In this document: piece after piece, positions 16,491 through 32,282 of the stretch | Position numbering within the stretch: position 1 is the stretch's first letter | How the letters are laid out: each line of letters opens with the position of its first letter | NCBI RefSeq assembly: GCF_050947335.1 | Contig: NC_134993.1 | Span: 2,418,001-2,482,000, forward strand | Length of the DNA stretch: 64,000 nt | Direction: 5' to 3' | Source: Megachile rotundata | Taxonomy: Eukaryota; Arthropoda; Insecta; Hymenoptera; Megachilidae | Made by a program: the position numbers and the translations under genes | Notes under the pieces: model-generated | Told to the model about the DNA's origin: nothing | The model's input: the letters and a program-made list of their open reading frames with translations, nothing else | Database searches by the model: none

Positions 16491-16709
16491 TCACGATCAC
16501 ACAATCACAGTCACACAATCACAAACACACAGTCGCGATCACACGATCACGATCACACAATCACAATCACACAATCAAGGTCACACAATGACGATCACAC
16601 CATCACCATCACACAATCACGACCACACAATCACGATCACACAATCACGTTCACACAATCACAAACACACAGTCGCGATCACTCGATCACGATCACACGA
16701 TCACGATCA

Positions 16710-18620
16710 CACAATCACACAATCACACAATCACGATCACACAATCATGATCACACAATCACGATCACACTATCACGATCACACAATCACGATCACACAA
16801 TCACGTTCACACAATCACAAACACGGAGTCGCGATCATTCGATCACGATCACACGATCACGATCACACAATCACAATCACACAATCAAGGTCACACAATG
16901 ACGATCACACCATCACCATCACACAATCACGACCACACAATCACGATCACACAATCAAAATCACACAATCACAATATCACAATCACGATCACACAGTCAT
17001 GATCACACCATCACGATCAGACAATCACAATCACACAATCGTTACCACACAGTCACGATCACACAATCACCATCCCACAATCACCATCACACAATCACCA
17101 TCACACAATCACCATCACACAATCACGATCACACAATCACAATCTCACAATCACAATCACACAATCACAATCACACAATCACAATCACACAATCACAATC
17201 ACACAATCACAATTACACAATCCCAATCACACAATCACAATCCCACAATCACAATCCCACAATCACAATCCCACAATCACAATCCCACAATCACAATCCC
17301 ACAATCACAATCCCACAATCACAATCCCACAATCACACAATCACACAGTCACAATCCCACAATCACGATCACACAATCACGATCACACAATCACAATCAC
17401 ACAATCACAATCACACAATCACACTGTCACAATCCCACAATCACGATCACATAATCACGATCACACAGTCACGATCACACGATCACGATCACACAATCAA
17501 GGTCACACAATGACGATCACACCATCACCATCACACAATCACGACCACACAATCACGATCACACAATCACGATCACACAATCACGTTCACACAATCACAA
17601 GCACACAGTCGCGATCACTCGATCACGATCACACGATCACGATCACACAATCACAATCACACAATCAAGGTCACACAATGACGACCACACCATCACCATC
17701 ACACAATCACGACCACACAATCACGATCACACAATCAAAATCACACAATCACAATATCACAATCGCAATCACACAATCACAATATCACAATCAGACAATC
17801 ACACAATCACACAATCACACAATCACGATCACACTATCACGATCACACAATCACGATCACACAATCACGAGCACACAATCACGGTCACACAATCACGATC
17901 ACACAATCACGATCACACAATGACGATCACACAATCACCATCACACAATCACGATCACACAATCACAATCACACAATCACGATCACACAATCACGATCAC
18001 ACAATCACGATCACACAAACACGATCACACGATCACAATCACACAATCACAAACACACAGTCGCGATCACACGACCACGATCACACGATCACGATCACAC
18101 GATCGCGATCACACGATCACGATCACACGATCACGGTCACACAATCACAATCACACAATCAAGGTCACACAATGACGATCACACCATCACCATCACACAA
18201 TCACGACCACACAATCACGATCACACAATCACGTTCACACAATCGCAAGCACGCAGTCGCGATCACTCGATCACGATCACACAATCACGATCACACAGTC
18301 ACTATCACACAATCACAATCACACAATCACAATATCACAATCGCAATCTCACAATCACAATAACACAATCAGACAATCACACAATCACACAATCACACAA
18401 TCACGATCACACAATCATGATCACACAATCACGATCACACAATCACGATCACACAATCACGATCACACAATCACAGTCACACAATCACTATCACACAATC
18501 ACAATTACACAAACACGATCACACAATCACGATCACACAATCACGATCACACAATCACGATCACACAATCACACAATCACACAATCACAATCACACAATC
18601 ACACAGTCACAATCCCACAA
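16710..18620 (+). repeat. Higher-order family D, copy 1 (partner about 40,515-42,430)
   Basis: The order of private variants matches at offset 23,809 bp: CACAAACACGGAGTCGCG, GTTACCACACAGTC, a run of seven ATCCC units, ACTGTCACAATCCC, the headers at 17510 and 17920 (partners 41319 and 41729), and CGCAAGCACGCAGTCGCG. Small differences include ACGACCACACCATC at about 17,680 against ACGATCACACCATC in the partner, and CACCATC at 17,936 against CAACATC at 41,745. The offset is 1,700 monomers + 9, which fits + 10 minus the single-base deletion near 36,594. Confidence 0.88.
17238..17330 (+). repeat. Run of seven ACAATCACAATCCC units
   Basis: A 14-bp variant carrying CCC is locally amplified, with CCC beginning at 17242 and every 14 bp to 17326. 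Related runs have 3 units (about 6,914, 7,331, 7,757, 11,843 and 14,173), 4 (9,080), 5 (44,683; 48,069 with one CAGTCCC), 6 (23,288; 33,180) or 7 (40,359; 41,049). Each is followed by an octamer stretch and CACAGTCACAATCCC. Confidence 0.92.
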
Positions 18621-18877
18621 TCACGATCACACAATCACGATCACACAGTTACGATCACACAATCACGATCACACAATCACAGTCACACAATCACAATCAC
18701 ACAGTCACAATCACAATCACGATCACACAAACACGATCGCACAATCACGATCACACAATCTCGACCACACAATCACGATCACACAAACACGATCACACAA
18801 TCACTATCACACAATCACTATCACACAATCACGATCACACAATTACGATCACACAATCACAATCACGCAGTCACACT

Positions 18878-18926
18878 ATCACAATCACAATCACAATCAC
18901 AATCACAATCACAATCACAATCACAC
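18878..18926 (+). repeat. Pure 6-bp run (ATCACA), about 8 units
   Basis: The AC spacer is absent, leaving consecutive ATCACA hexamers. The run is preceded by ACAATTACGATC and CACGCAGTCACACTATC, the same context as all similar runs in the window (about 22,056, 22,336, 28,816, 30,118, 31,943, 32,229, 39,999 and 52,009). Confidence 0.9.
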
Positions 18927-19134
18927 AATCACACAATCACAATCCCACAATCACAATCACACAATCACAATCACAATCACAATCACACAATCACACAATC
19001 ACAATCCCACAATCACAATCGCACAATCACGATCACACAATCACGATCACACAATCACAATCACGCAATCACGATCACACAATCACGACCACACAATCAC
19101 GATCACACAATCACGATCACACAATCACAATCAC

Positions 19135-22110
19135 ACAATCACATACACACAGTCGCGATCACACGATCACGATCGCACGACCACGATCACACGATCACGA
19201 TCACACAATCACAATCACACAATCAAGGTCACACAATGACGATCACACCATCACCATCACACAATCACGACCACACAATCACGATCACACAATCACGATC
19301 ACACAATCACGTTCACACAATCACAAGCACACAGTCGCGATCACTCGATCACCATCACACGATCACGATCACACAATCACAATCACACAATCAATGTCAC
19401 ACAATGACGATCACACCATCACCATCACACAATCACGACCACACAATCACGATCACACAATCACAATCACACAATCACAATATCACAATCGCAATCACAC
19501 AATCACAATATCACAATCAGACAATCACACAAGCACACAATCACACAATCACGATCACACTATCACGATCACACAATCACGATCACACAATCACGATCAC
19601 ACAATCACGATCACACAATCACCATCACACAATCACCATCACACAATCACAATCACACAATCAATGTCACACAATGACGATCACACAATCACCATCACAC
19701 AATCACGACCACTCAATCACGATCACACAATCACGATCACACAATCACGATCACACAATCACGATCACACAATCACGTTCACACAATCACAAACACAGAG
19801 TCGCGATCACACGATCACGATCACACAACCACGATCACACAGTCACGATCACACAATCACGATCACACAGTCACGATCACACAATCAGAGTCACACAATC
19901 ACAATCACACAACCACAATCACACAATCACACAGTCACAATCCCACAATCACGACCACACAGTCACGATCACACAATCACAATCATACAATCACAATCAC
20001 ACAATCACATTAACACAATCAGACAATCACACAGTCACACAATCACGATCACACAATCACGATCACACAATCACGATCACACAATCACGATCACACAATC
20101 ACGATCACACAATCACAATCACACAATCACAATCACACAATCACAATCACACAATCAAGGCCACACAATGACGATCACACAATCACCATCACACAATCTC
20201 GACCACACAATCACGATCACACAATCACGATCACACAATCACGTTCACACAATCGCAAACACACAGTCGCGATCACTCGATCACGATCACACAATCACGA
20301 TCACACAATCACGATCACTCAATCACAATCACACAATCACAAACACACAGTCGCGATCACACGATCACGATCACACAATCACAATCACACAATCGTTATC
20401 ACACAATCACGATCACACAATCACGATCACACAATCACAATCACACAATCACAATCACACAATCAAGGTCACACAATGACGATCACACAATCACCATCAC
20501 ACAATCACGATCACACAATCACAATCACACAATCACGGTCACACAATCACGATCACACAATCACAATCACACAATCACGATCACACAATCACGATCACAC
20601 AATCACGATCACACAATCACGATCACACAATCACGATCACACAATCACGATCACACAATCACAATCACACAATCACAATCACACAATCAAAATCACACAA
20701 TCACAATCACACAATCAAGGTCACACAATGACGATCACACAATCACCATCACACAATCTCGACCACACAATCACGATCACACAATCACGATCACACAATC
20801 ACGTTCACACAATCGCAAACACACAGTCGCGATCACTCGATCACGATCACACAATCACGATCACACAATCACGATCACACAATCACAATCACACAATCAC
20901 AAACTCACAGTCGCGATCACACGATCACGATCACACGATCACGATCACACAATCACAATCACACAATCGTTATCACACAATCACGATCACACAATCACGA
21001 TCACACAATCACAATCACACAATCACAATCACACAATCAAGGTCACACAATGACGATCACACAATCACCATCACACAATCACGATCACACAATCACAATC
21101 ACACAATCACGATCACACAATCACGATCACACAATCACGATCACACAAACACGATCACACGATCACAATCACACAATCACAAACACACAGTCGCGATCAC
21201 ACGATCACGATCACACGATCACGATCACACGATCGCGATCACACGATCACGATCACACGATCACGATCACACAATCACAATCACACAATCAAGGTCACAC
21301 AATGACGATCACACCATCGCCATCACACAATCACGACCACACAATCACGATCACACAATCACGTTCACACAATCACAAGCACACAGTCGTGATCACTCGA
21401 TCACGATCACACAATCACGATCACACAGTCACTATCACACAATCACAATCACACAATCACAATATCACAATCGCAATCACACAATCACAATAACACAATC
21501 AGACAATCACACAATCACACAATCACACAATCACGATCACACAATCATGATCACACAATCACGATCACACAATCACGATCACACAATCACAGTCACACAA
21601 TCACAATCACACAATCACAATTGCACAAACACGATCACACAAACACGATCACACAATCACGATCACACAATCACGATCACACAATCACGATCACACAATC
21701 ACACAATCACACAATCACAATCACACAATCACACAGTCACAATCCCACAATCACGATCACACAATCACGATCACACAGTTACGATCACACAATCACGATC
21801 ACACAATCAGAGTCACACAATCACAATCACACAGTCACAATCACAATCACGATCACACAAACACGATCACACAATCACACAGTCACAATCACAATCACGA
21901 TCACACAAACACGATCACACAATCACGATCACACAATCTCGACCACACAATCACGATCACACAAACACGATCACACAATCACTATCACACAATCACTATC
22001 ACACAATCACGATCACACAATTACGATCACACAATCACAATCACGCAGTCACACTATCACAATCACAATCACAATCACAATCACACAATCACACAATCAC
22101 AATCCCACAA
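19135..22110 (+). repeat. Higher-order family A, copy 2 (extended)
   Basis: Headers at 19236, 20168, 20476, 20728, 21050 and 21302 form the family A ladder; the last five are spaced 308, 252, 322 and 252 bp. The block matches about 25,800-28,900, with offset 6,664 bp on the left and 6,678 (exactly 477 monomers) from 20168. After about 21,585 the partner has one more monomer. Diagnostic variants are CACATACACACAGTC, CAATGTCACACAATG headers, CACATTAACACAATCAG, ATCGTTATC, ACAAACACGATC and GATCGCGATC. Confidence 0.88.
22056..22085 (+). repeat. Pure 6-bp run (ATCACA), about 5 units
   Basis: Same left context as the other hexamer runs, and one hexamer shorter than the equivalent run at about 31,943. 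This accounts for the 6-bp shift between family B copies 1 and 2. Confidence 0.88.
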
Positions 22111-22335
22111 TCACAATCACACAATCACAGTCACACAATCACAATCACACAATCACACAGTCACAATCCCACAATCACGATCACACAATCACGTTCACAC
22201 AATCACAAACACACAGTCGCGATCACTCGATCACGATCACACAATCACGATCACACAATCACGATCAAACAATCACGATCACACAATCACGATCACACAA
22301 TCACGATCACACAATCACGATCACGCAGTCACACT

Positions 22336-22388
22336 ATCACAATCACAATCACAATCAAAATCACAATCACAATCACAATCACAATCAC
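22336..22388 (+). repeat. 6-bp run with one ATCAAA unit, about 8-9 units
   Basis: Hexamers follow CACGCAGTCACACTATC. One unit is ATCAAA, a variant shared with the family B partner run at about 32,229-32,282. Confidence 0.88.
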
Positions 22389-23283
22389 ACAATCACACAA
22401 TCACACAATCACAATCCCACAATCACAATCACACAATCACAGTCACACAATCACAATCACACAATCACACAGTCACAATCCCACAATCACGATCACACAA
22501 TCACGATCGCACAGTCACGATCACACGATCACGATCACACAATCACAATCACACAATCAAGGTCACGCAATGACGATCACCCCATCACCATCACACAATC
22601 ACGACCACACAATCACGATCACACAATCACGATCACACAATCACGTTCACACAATCACAAACACACAGTCGCGATCACTCGATCACGATCACACAATCAC
22701 GATCACACAGTCACGATCACACAATCACAATCACACAATCACAATATCACAATCGCAATCACACAATCACAATAACACAATCAGACAATCACACAATCAC
22801 ACAATCACACAATCACACAATCACGATCAGACTATCACGATCACACAATCACGATCACACAATCACGATCACACAATCACGATCACACAATCACGATCAC
22901 ACTATCACGATCAGACAATCACAGTCACACAATCACAATCACACAATCACAATCACACAATCAAAATCACAATCACGATCACACAGTCACGATCACACCA
23001 TCACGATCACACGATCACGATCACACAATCACAATCACACAATCGTTATCACATAATCACGATCACACAATCACCATCCCACAATCACCATCACACAATC
23101 ACCATCACACAATCACGATCACACAATCACGATCGCACAATCACGATCACACAATCACAATCACGCAATCACAATCCCACAATCACAATCACACAATCAC
23201 AATCATACAATCACAATCACACAATCACAATCTCACAATCACAATCACACAATCACAATCACACAATCACAATCACACAATCA

Positions 23284-23362
23284 CAATCCCACAATCACAA
23301 TCCCACAATCACAATCCCACAATCACAATCCCACAATCACAATCCCACAATCACAATCCCAC
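23284..23362 (+). repeat. Run of six ACAATCACAATCCC units (family B copy 1)
   Basis: Six CCC-bearing monomers in phase. The family B copy 2 run (33,176-33,256) also has six, and copy 3 (44,679-44,742) has five. Confidence 0.9.
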
Positions 23363-25799
23363 AATCACACAATCACACAGTCACAATCCCACAATCACGA
23401 TCACACAATCACGATCACACAATCACAATCACACAATCACGCGCACACAATCACGATCACACAATCACCATCACACAATCACGATCACACAATCACGATC
23501 ACACAATCACAATCACGCAATCACGATCACACAATCACGATCACACAATCACGATCACACAATCTCGATCACACAATCACGATCACACAATCACGATCAC
23601 ACAATCACGATCACACAATCACGATCACACAATCACGATCACACAATCACAATCACACAATCACAATCACACAATCACAATCACACAATCACGATCCCAC
23701 AATCACGATCACACAATCACGATCACACAATCACAATCACACAATCACAATCACACAATCACACTGTCACAATCCCACAATCACGATCACACAATCACGA
23801 TCACACAGTCACGATCACACGTTCACGATCACACAATAACAATCACACAATCACAATCACACAATCACGAGCACACAATCACGATCACACAATCACCATC
23901 ACACAATCACGATCACACAATCACGATCACACAATCACAATCACACAATCACGATCACACAATCACTATCACACAATCACAATCACACAATCACAAACAC
24001 ACAGTCGCGATCACACGACCACGATCACACGATCACGATCACACAATCACAATCACACAATCAAGGTCACACAATGACGATCACACCATCACCATCACAC
24101 AATCACGACCACACAATCACGATCACACAATGACGATCACACAATCACGTTCACGCAATCACAAACACACACTCGCGATCACTCGATCACGATCACACAA
24201 TCACGATCACACAGTCAAGATCACACAATCACAATCACACAATCACAATATCATAATCGCAATCACACAATCACAATAACACAATCAGACAATCACACAA
24301 TCACACAATCACGATCACACTATCACGATCACACAATCACGATAACACAATCACGATCACACAATCACGATCACACAATCACGATCACACAATCACGATC
24401 ACACAATCACGATCACACAATCACAATCACGCAATCACAATCACACGATCGCAATGACACAATCAGACAATCACACAGTCACACAATCACGATCACACAA
24501 TCACGATCACACAATCACGATCACACAATCGCGATCACACAATCACGATCACACGATCACGATCACACAATCACAATCACACAATCAAGGCCAAACATTG
24601 ACGATCACACAATCACCATCACACAATCTCGACCACACAATCACGATCACACAATCACCATCACACAATCACGATCACACAATCACAAACACACAGTCGC
24701 GATCACACGATCACGATCGCACGACCACGATCACACGATCACGATCACACAATCACAATCACACAATCAAGGCCACACAATGACGATCACACAATCACCA
24801 TCACACAATCTCGACCACACAATCACGATCACACAATCACGATCACACAATCACGTTCACACAATCACAAACACACAGTCGCGATCACTCGATCACGATC
24901 ACACAATCACGATCACACAGTCACGATCACACAATCACAATCGCACAATCGCGATCACACAATTACGATCACACAATCACGATCACACAATCACGATCAC
25001 ACAATCACCATCACACAATCACGATCACACAATCACGATCACACAATCACGATCACACAATCACCATCACACAATCACAATCACACAATCAAGGTCACAC
25101 AATGACGATCACACCATCACCATCACACAATCACGACCACACAATCACGATCACACAATCACAATCACACAATCACAATCACACAATCACAAACACACAG
25201 TCGCGATCACACGATCACGATCGCACGACCACGATCACACGATCACGATCACACAATCACAATCACACAATCAAGGCCACACAATGACGATCACACAATC
25301 ACCATCACACAATCTCGACCACACAATCACGATCACACAATCACGATCACACAATCACGTTCACACAATCACAAACACACAGTCGCGATCACTCGATCAC
25401 GATCACACAATCACGATCACACAGTCACGATCACACAATCACAATCGCACAATCGCGATCACACAATTACGATCACACAATCACGATCACACAATCACCA
25501 TCACACAATCACGATCACACAATCACGATCACACAATCACGATCACACAATCACCATCACACAATCACAATCACACAATCAAGGTCACACAATGACGATC
25601 ACACAATCACCATCACACAACCACGACCACACAATCACGACCACACAATCACGCTCACGCAATCACGATCACACAATCACGACCACACAATCACGATCAC
25701 ACAATCACGATCACACAATCACGATCACACAATCACAAACACACAGTCGCGATCACACTATCACGATCACACAATCACGATCACACAATCACAATCACA

Positions 25800-28700
25800 C
25801 AATCACATACACACAGTCGCGATCACACGATCACGATCGCACGACCACGATCACACGATCACGATCACACAATCACAATCACACAATCAAGGTCACACAA
25901 TGACGATCACACCATCACCATCACACAATCACGACCACACAATCACGATCACACAATCACGATCACACAATCACGTTCACACAATCACAAGCACACAGTC
26001 GCGATCACTCGATCACCATCACACGATCACGATCACACAATCACAATCACACAATCAATGTCACACAATGACGATCACACCATCACCATCACACAATCAC
26101 GACCACACAATCACGATCACACAATCACAATCACACAATCACAATATCACAATCGCAATCACACAATCACAATATCACAATCGGACAATCACACAAGCAC
26201 ACAATCACACAATCACGATCACACTATCACGATCACACAATCACGATCACACAATCACGATCACACAATCACGATCACACAATCACCATCACACAATCAC
26301 CATCACACAATCACAATCACACAATCAATGTCACACAATGACGATCACACAATCACCATCACACAATCACGACCACTCAATCACGATCACACAATCACGA
26401 TCACACAATCACGATCACACAATCACGATCACACAATCACGTTCACACAATCACAAACACAGAGTCGCGATCACACGATCACGATCACACAACCACGATC
26501 ACACAGTCACGATCACACAATCACGATCACACAGTCACGATCACACAATCAGAGTCACACAATCACAATCACACAACCACAATCACACAATCACACAGTC
26601 ACAATCCCACAATCACGACCACACAGTCACGATCACACAATCACAATCATACAATCACAATCACACAATCACATTAACACAATCAGACAATCACACAGTC
26701 ACACAATCACGATCACACAATCACGATCACACAATCACGATCACACAATCACGATCACACAATCACGATCACACAATCACAATCACACAATCACAATCAC
26801 ACAATCAAAATCACACAATCACAATCACACAATCAAGGCCACACAATGACGATCACACAATCACCATCACACAATCTCGACCACACAATCACGATCACAC
26901 AATCACGATCACACAATCACGTTCACACAATCGCAAACACACAGTCGCGATCACTCGATCACGATCACACAATCACGATCACACAATCACGATCACTCAA
27001 TCACAATCACACAATCACAAACACACAGTCGCGATCACACGATCACGATCACACAATCACAATCACACAATCGTTATCACACAATCACGATCACACAATC
27101 ACGATCACACAATCACAATCACACAATCACAATCACACAATCAAGGTCACACAATGACGATCACACAATCACCATCACACAATCACGATCACACAATCAC
27201 AATCACACAATCACGGTCACACAATCACGATCACACAATCACAATCACACAATCACGATCACACAATCACGATCACACAATCACGATCACACAATCACGA
27301 TCACACAATCACGATCACACAATCACGATCACACAATCACAATCACACAATCACAATCACACAATCAAAATCACACAATCACAATCACACAATCAAGGTC
27401 ACACAATGACGATCACACAATCACCATCACACAATCTCGACCACACAATCACGATCACACAATCACGATCACACAATCAAGTTCACACAATCGCAAACAC
27501 ACAGTCGCGATCACTCGATCACGATCACACAATCACGATCACACAATCACGATCACACAATCACAATCACACAATCACAAACTCACAGTCGCGATCACAC
27601 GATCACGATCACACGATCACGATCACACAATCACAATCACACAATCGTTATCACACAATCACGATCACACAATCACGATCACACAATCACAATCACACAA
27701 TCACAATCACACAATCAAGGTCACACAATGACGATCACACAATCACCATCACACAATCACGATCACACAATCACAATCACACAATCACGATCACACAATC
27801 ACGATCACACAATCACGATCACACAAACACGATCACACGATCACAATCACACAATCACAAACACACAGTCGCGATCACACGATCACGATCACACGATCAC
27901 GATCACACGATCGCGATCACACGATCACGATCACACGATCACGATCACACAATCACAATCACACAATCAAGGTCACACAATGACGATCACACCATCGCCA
28001 TCACACAATCACGACCACACAATCACGATCACACAATCACGTTCACACAATCACAAGCACACAGTCGTGATCACTCGATCACGATCACACAATCACGATC
28101 ACACAGTCACTATCACACAATCACAATCACACAATCACAATATCACAATCGCAATCACACAATCACAATAACACAATCAGACAATCACACAATCACACAA
28201 TCACACAATCACGATCACACAATCATGATCACACAATCACGATCACACAATCACGATCACACAATCACGATCACACAATCACAGTCACACAATCACAATC
28301 ACACAATCACAATTACACAAACACGATCACACAATCACGATCACACAATCACGATCACACAATCACGATCACACAATCACACAATCACACAATCACAATC
28401 ACACAATCACACAGTCACAATCCCACAATCACGATCACACAATCACGATCACACAGTTACGATCACACAATCACGATCACACAATCACAGTCACACAATC
28501 ACAATCACACAGTCACAATCACAATCACGATCACACAAACACGATCACACAATCACGATCACACAATCACAGTCACACAATCACAATCACACAGTCACAA
28601 TCACAATCACGATCACACAAACACGATCACACAATCACACAGTCACAATCACAATCACGATCACACAAACACGATCACACAATCACGATCACACAATCTC

Positions 28701-28900
28701 GACCACACAATCACGATCACACAAACACGATCACACAATCACTATCACACAATCACTATCACACAATCACGATCACACAATTACGATCACACAATCACAA
28801 TCACGCAGTCACACTATCACAATCACAATCACAATCACAATCACAATCACACAATCACACAATCACAATCCCACAATCACAATCACACAATCACAGTCAC
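25800..28900 (+). repeat. Higher-order family A, copy 3 (extended)
   Basis: Partner of about 19,135-22,110, carrying the same six-header ladder at 25900, 26846, 27154, 27406, 27728 and 27980. Small differences are visible: CAATCGGACAATC near 26,180 where copy 2 has CAATCAGACAATC, and CACAATCAAGTTC near 27,478 where other copies have CACAATCACGTTC. It is followed without a break by the 1.3-kb tandem duplication at about 27,870-30,477. Confidence 0.88.
28816..28850 (+). repeat. Pure 6-bp run (ATCACA), about 5-6 units
   Basis: Same left context as the other hexamer runs. It is paired with the run at 30,118-30,152 inside the 1,302-bp tandem duplication. Confidence 0.88.
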
Positions 28901-30117
28901 ACAATCACAATCACACAATCACAATCACACAATCAAAATCACACAATCACAATCACACAATCAAGGCCACACAATGACGATCACACAATCACCATCACAC
29001 AATCTCGACCACACAATCACGATCACACAATCACGATCACACAATCACGTTCACACAATCGCAAACACACAGTCGCGATCACTCGATCACGATCACACAA
29101 TCACGATCACACAATCACGATCACTCAATCACAATCACACAATCACAAACACACAGTCGCGATCACACGATCACGATCACACGATCACGATCACACGATC
29201 GCGATCACACGATCACGATCACACGATCACGATCACACAATCACAATCACACAATCAAGGTCACACAATGACGATCACACCATCGCCATCACACAATCAC
29301 GACCACACAATCACGATCACACAATCACGTTCACACAATCACAAGCACACAGTCGTGATCACTCGATCACGATCACACAATCACGATCACACAGTCACTA
29401 TCACACAATCACAATCACACAATCACAATCACACAATCACAATATCACAATCGCAATCACACAATCACAATAACACAATCAGACAATCACACAATCACAC
29501 AATCACACAATCACGATCACACAATCATGATCACACAATCACGATCACACAATCACGATCACACAATCACGATCACACAATCACAGTCACACAATCACAA
29601 TCACACAATCACAATTACACAAACACGATCACACAATCACGATCACACAATCACGATCACACAATCACGATCACACAATCACACAATCACACAATCACAA
29701 TCACACAATCACACAGTCACAATCCCACAATCACGATCACACAATCACGATCACACAGTTACGATCACACAATCACGATCACACAATCACAGTCACACAA
29801 TCACAATCACACAGTCACAATCACAATCACGATCACACAAACACGATCACACAATCACGATCACACAATCACAGTCACACAATCACAATCACACAGTCAC
29901 AATCACAATCACGATCACACAAACACGATCACACAATCACACAGTCACAATCACAATCACGATCACACAAACACGATCACACAATCACGATCACACAATC
30001 TCGACCACACAATCACGATCACACAAACACGATCACACAATCACTATCACACAATCACTATCACACAATCACGATCACACAATTACGATCACACAATCAC
30101 AATCACGCAGTCACACT

Positions 30118-30152
30118 ATCACAATCACAATCACAATCACAATCACAATCAC
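30118..30152 (+). repeat. Pure 6-bp run (ATCACA), about 5-6 units
   Basis: Duplicate of the run at 28,816-28,850, with the same length as far as I can count. Confidence 0.88.
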
Positions 30153-30275
30153 ACAATCACACAATCACAATCCCACAATCACAATCACACAATCACAGTC
30201 ACACAATCACAATCACACAATCACAATCACACAATCAAAATCACACAATCACAATCACACAATCAAGGCCACACA

Positions 30276-31640
30276 ATGACGATCACACAATCACCATCAC
30301 ACAATCTCGACCACACAATCACGATCACACAATCACGATCACACAATCACGTTCACACAATCGCAAACACACAGTCGCGATCACTCGATCACGATCACAC
30401 AATCACGATCACACAATCACGATCACTCAATCACAATCACACAATCACAAACACACAGTCGCGATCACACGATCACGATCACACAATCACAATCACACAA
30501 TCGTTATCACACAATCACGATCACACAATCACGATCACACAATCACAATCACACAATCACAATCACACAATCAAGGTCACACAATGACGATCACACAATC
30601 ACCATCACACAATCACGATCACACAATCACAATCACACAATCACGGTCACACAATCACGATCACACAATCACAATCACACAATCACGATCACACAATCAC
30701 GATCACACAATCACGATCACACAATCACGATCACACAATCACGATCACACAATCACGATCACACAATCACAATCACACAATCACAATCACACAATCAAAA
30801 TCACACAATCACAATCACACAATCAAGGTCACACAATGACGATCACACAATCACCATCACACAATCTCGACCACACAATCACGATCACACAATCACGATC
30901 ACACAATCACGTTCACACAATCGCAAACACACAGTCGCGATCACTCGATCACGATCACACAATCACGATCACACAATCACGATCACACAATCACAATCAC
31001 ACAATCACAAACTCACAGTCGCGATCACACGATCACGATCACACGATCACGATCACACAATCACAATCACACAATCGTTATCACACAATCACGATCACAC
31101 AATCACGATCACACAATCACAATCACACAATCACAATCACACAATCAAGGTCACACAATGACGATCACACAATCACCATCACACAATCACGATCACACAA
31201 TCACAATCACACAATCACGATCACACAATCACGATCACACAATCACGATCACACAAACACGATCACACGATCACAATCACACAATCACAAACACACAGTC
31301 GCGATCACACGATCACGATCACACGATCACGATCACACGATCGCGATCACACGATCACGATCACACGATCACGATCACACAATCACAATCACACAATCAA
31401 GGTCACACAATGACGATCACACCATCGCCATCACACAATCACGACCACACAATCACGATCACACAATCACGTTCACACAATCACAAGCACACAGTCGTGA
31501 TCACTCGATCACGATCACACAATCACGATCACACAGTCACTATCACACAATCACAATCACACAATCACAATATCACAATCGCAATCACACAATCACAATA
31601 ACACAATCAGACAATCACACAATCACACAATCACACAATC
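30276..31640 (+). repeat. Higher-order family A, copy 4
   Basis: Headers at 30276, 30584, 30836, 31158 and 31410 reproduce the 308/252/322/252 spacing. The segment is 3,430 bp (245 monomers exactly) from copy 3 at 27154-27980. It is joined at about 31,640 directly to family B copy 2, at the ACAGTTACGATC variant. The 147-codon frame beginning at the third ladder unit has the same translation in copies 2, 3 and 4. Confidence 0.87.
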
Positions 31641-31942
31641 ACGATCACACAATCACGATCACACAGTTACGATCACACAATCACGATCACACAATCACAG
31701 TCACACAATCACAATCACACAGTCACAATCACAATCACGATCACACAAACACGATCACACAATCACACAGTCACAATCACAATCACGATCACACAAACAC
31801 GATCACACAATCACGATCACACAATCTCGACCACACAATCACGATCACACAAACACGATCACACAATCACTATCACACAATCACTATCACACAATCACGA
31901 TCACACAATTACGATCACACAATCACAATCACGCAGTCACAC

Positions 31943-31978
31943 TATCACAATCACAATCACAATCACAATCACAATCAC
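31943..31978 (+). repeat. Pure 6-bp run (ATCACA), about 6 units
   Basis: Family B copy 2 equivalent of the run at 22,056-22,085, one hexamer longer. Confidence 0.88.
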
Positions 31979-32228
31979 ACAATCACACAATCACAATCCC
32001 ACAATCACAATCACACAATCACAGTCACACAATCACAATCACACAATCACACAGTCACAATCCCACAATCACGATCACACAATCACGTTCACACAATCAC
32101 AAACACACAGTCGCGATCACTCGATCACGATCACACAATCACGATCACACAATCACGATCAAACAATCACGATCACACAATCACGATCACACAATCACGA
32201 TCACACAATCACGATCACGCAGTCACAC

Positions 32229-32282
32229 TATCACAATCACAATCACAATCAAAATCACAATCACAATCACAATCACAATCAC
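32229..32282 (+). repeat. 6-bp run with one ATCAAA unit
   Basis: Family B copy 2 equivalent of 22,336-22,388, with the same internal ATCAAA variant. Confidence 0.88.

Larger units (their letters stand above)
20476..24279 (+). other. Longest + strand open frame (1,267 codons); repeat-derived, not annotated as a gene
   Basis: This frame is open for 3.8 kb, with the 14-residue period TITITQSRSHNHDH and variants. It starts at one ATGA header and ends in a TAA made by the CACAATAAC variant. It has no signal peptide, no domain, no non-repetitive sequence, no visible ribosome or Kozak context distinct from the repeat, and no codon preference beyond the monomer. Its length reflects where stop-creating variants (AATGAC, AATAAC, CATTAAC) happen to fall. 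A His-rich repetitive protein cannot be formally excluded, but nothing seen here favours one over chance openness. Confidence 0.85.
21750..25405 (+). repeat. Higher-order family B, copy 1
   Basis: Matched to about 31,640-35,300 at +9,894 bp (9,888 left of a hexamer run that is one unit shorter here) and to about 44,275-47,150 at +21,381/21,395 bp. Private markers shared by all three copies are a CAAGGCCAAACATTG header (24,586-24,600), CAATATCATAATCGC, CACGATCGCAATGAC and CACGCGCACAC. The CATAATCAC variant and the header set at 24780, 25102 and 25284 are also shared. The block mixes GATC-rich standard monomers with AATCAC-rich stretches and a six-unit ATCCC run. It overlaps the right end of family A copy 2, so the families are mosaic. 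Confidence 0.88.
27870..30477 (+). repeat. 1.3-kb tandem duplication (two copies meeting near 29,165)
   Basis: Copy 1 is about 27,870-29,175 and copy 2 about 29,160-30,477. The CATGATC variants at 28225 and 29527, and the headers at 28974 and 30276, are each 1,302 bp apart (93 monomers). Upstream the offset is 1,288, because copy 2 has one additional CACAATCACACAAT unit at about 29,425. Both copies contain the ACAGTTACGATC variant, two CACAGTCACAATCACAATC stretches and a hexamer run. Confidence 0.85.

Noticed and set aside
18878..18926. Hexamer runs as unrelated microsatellite insertions
   Set aside because: The hexamer ATCACA is half of the monomer, and the flanking text is the same family at every run, so they are internal slippage products.
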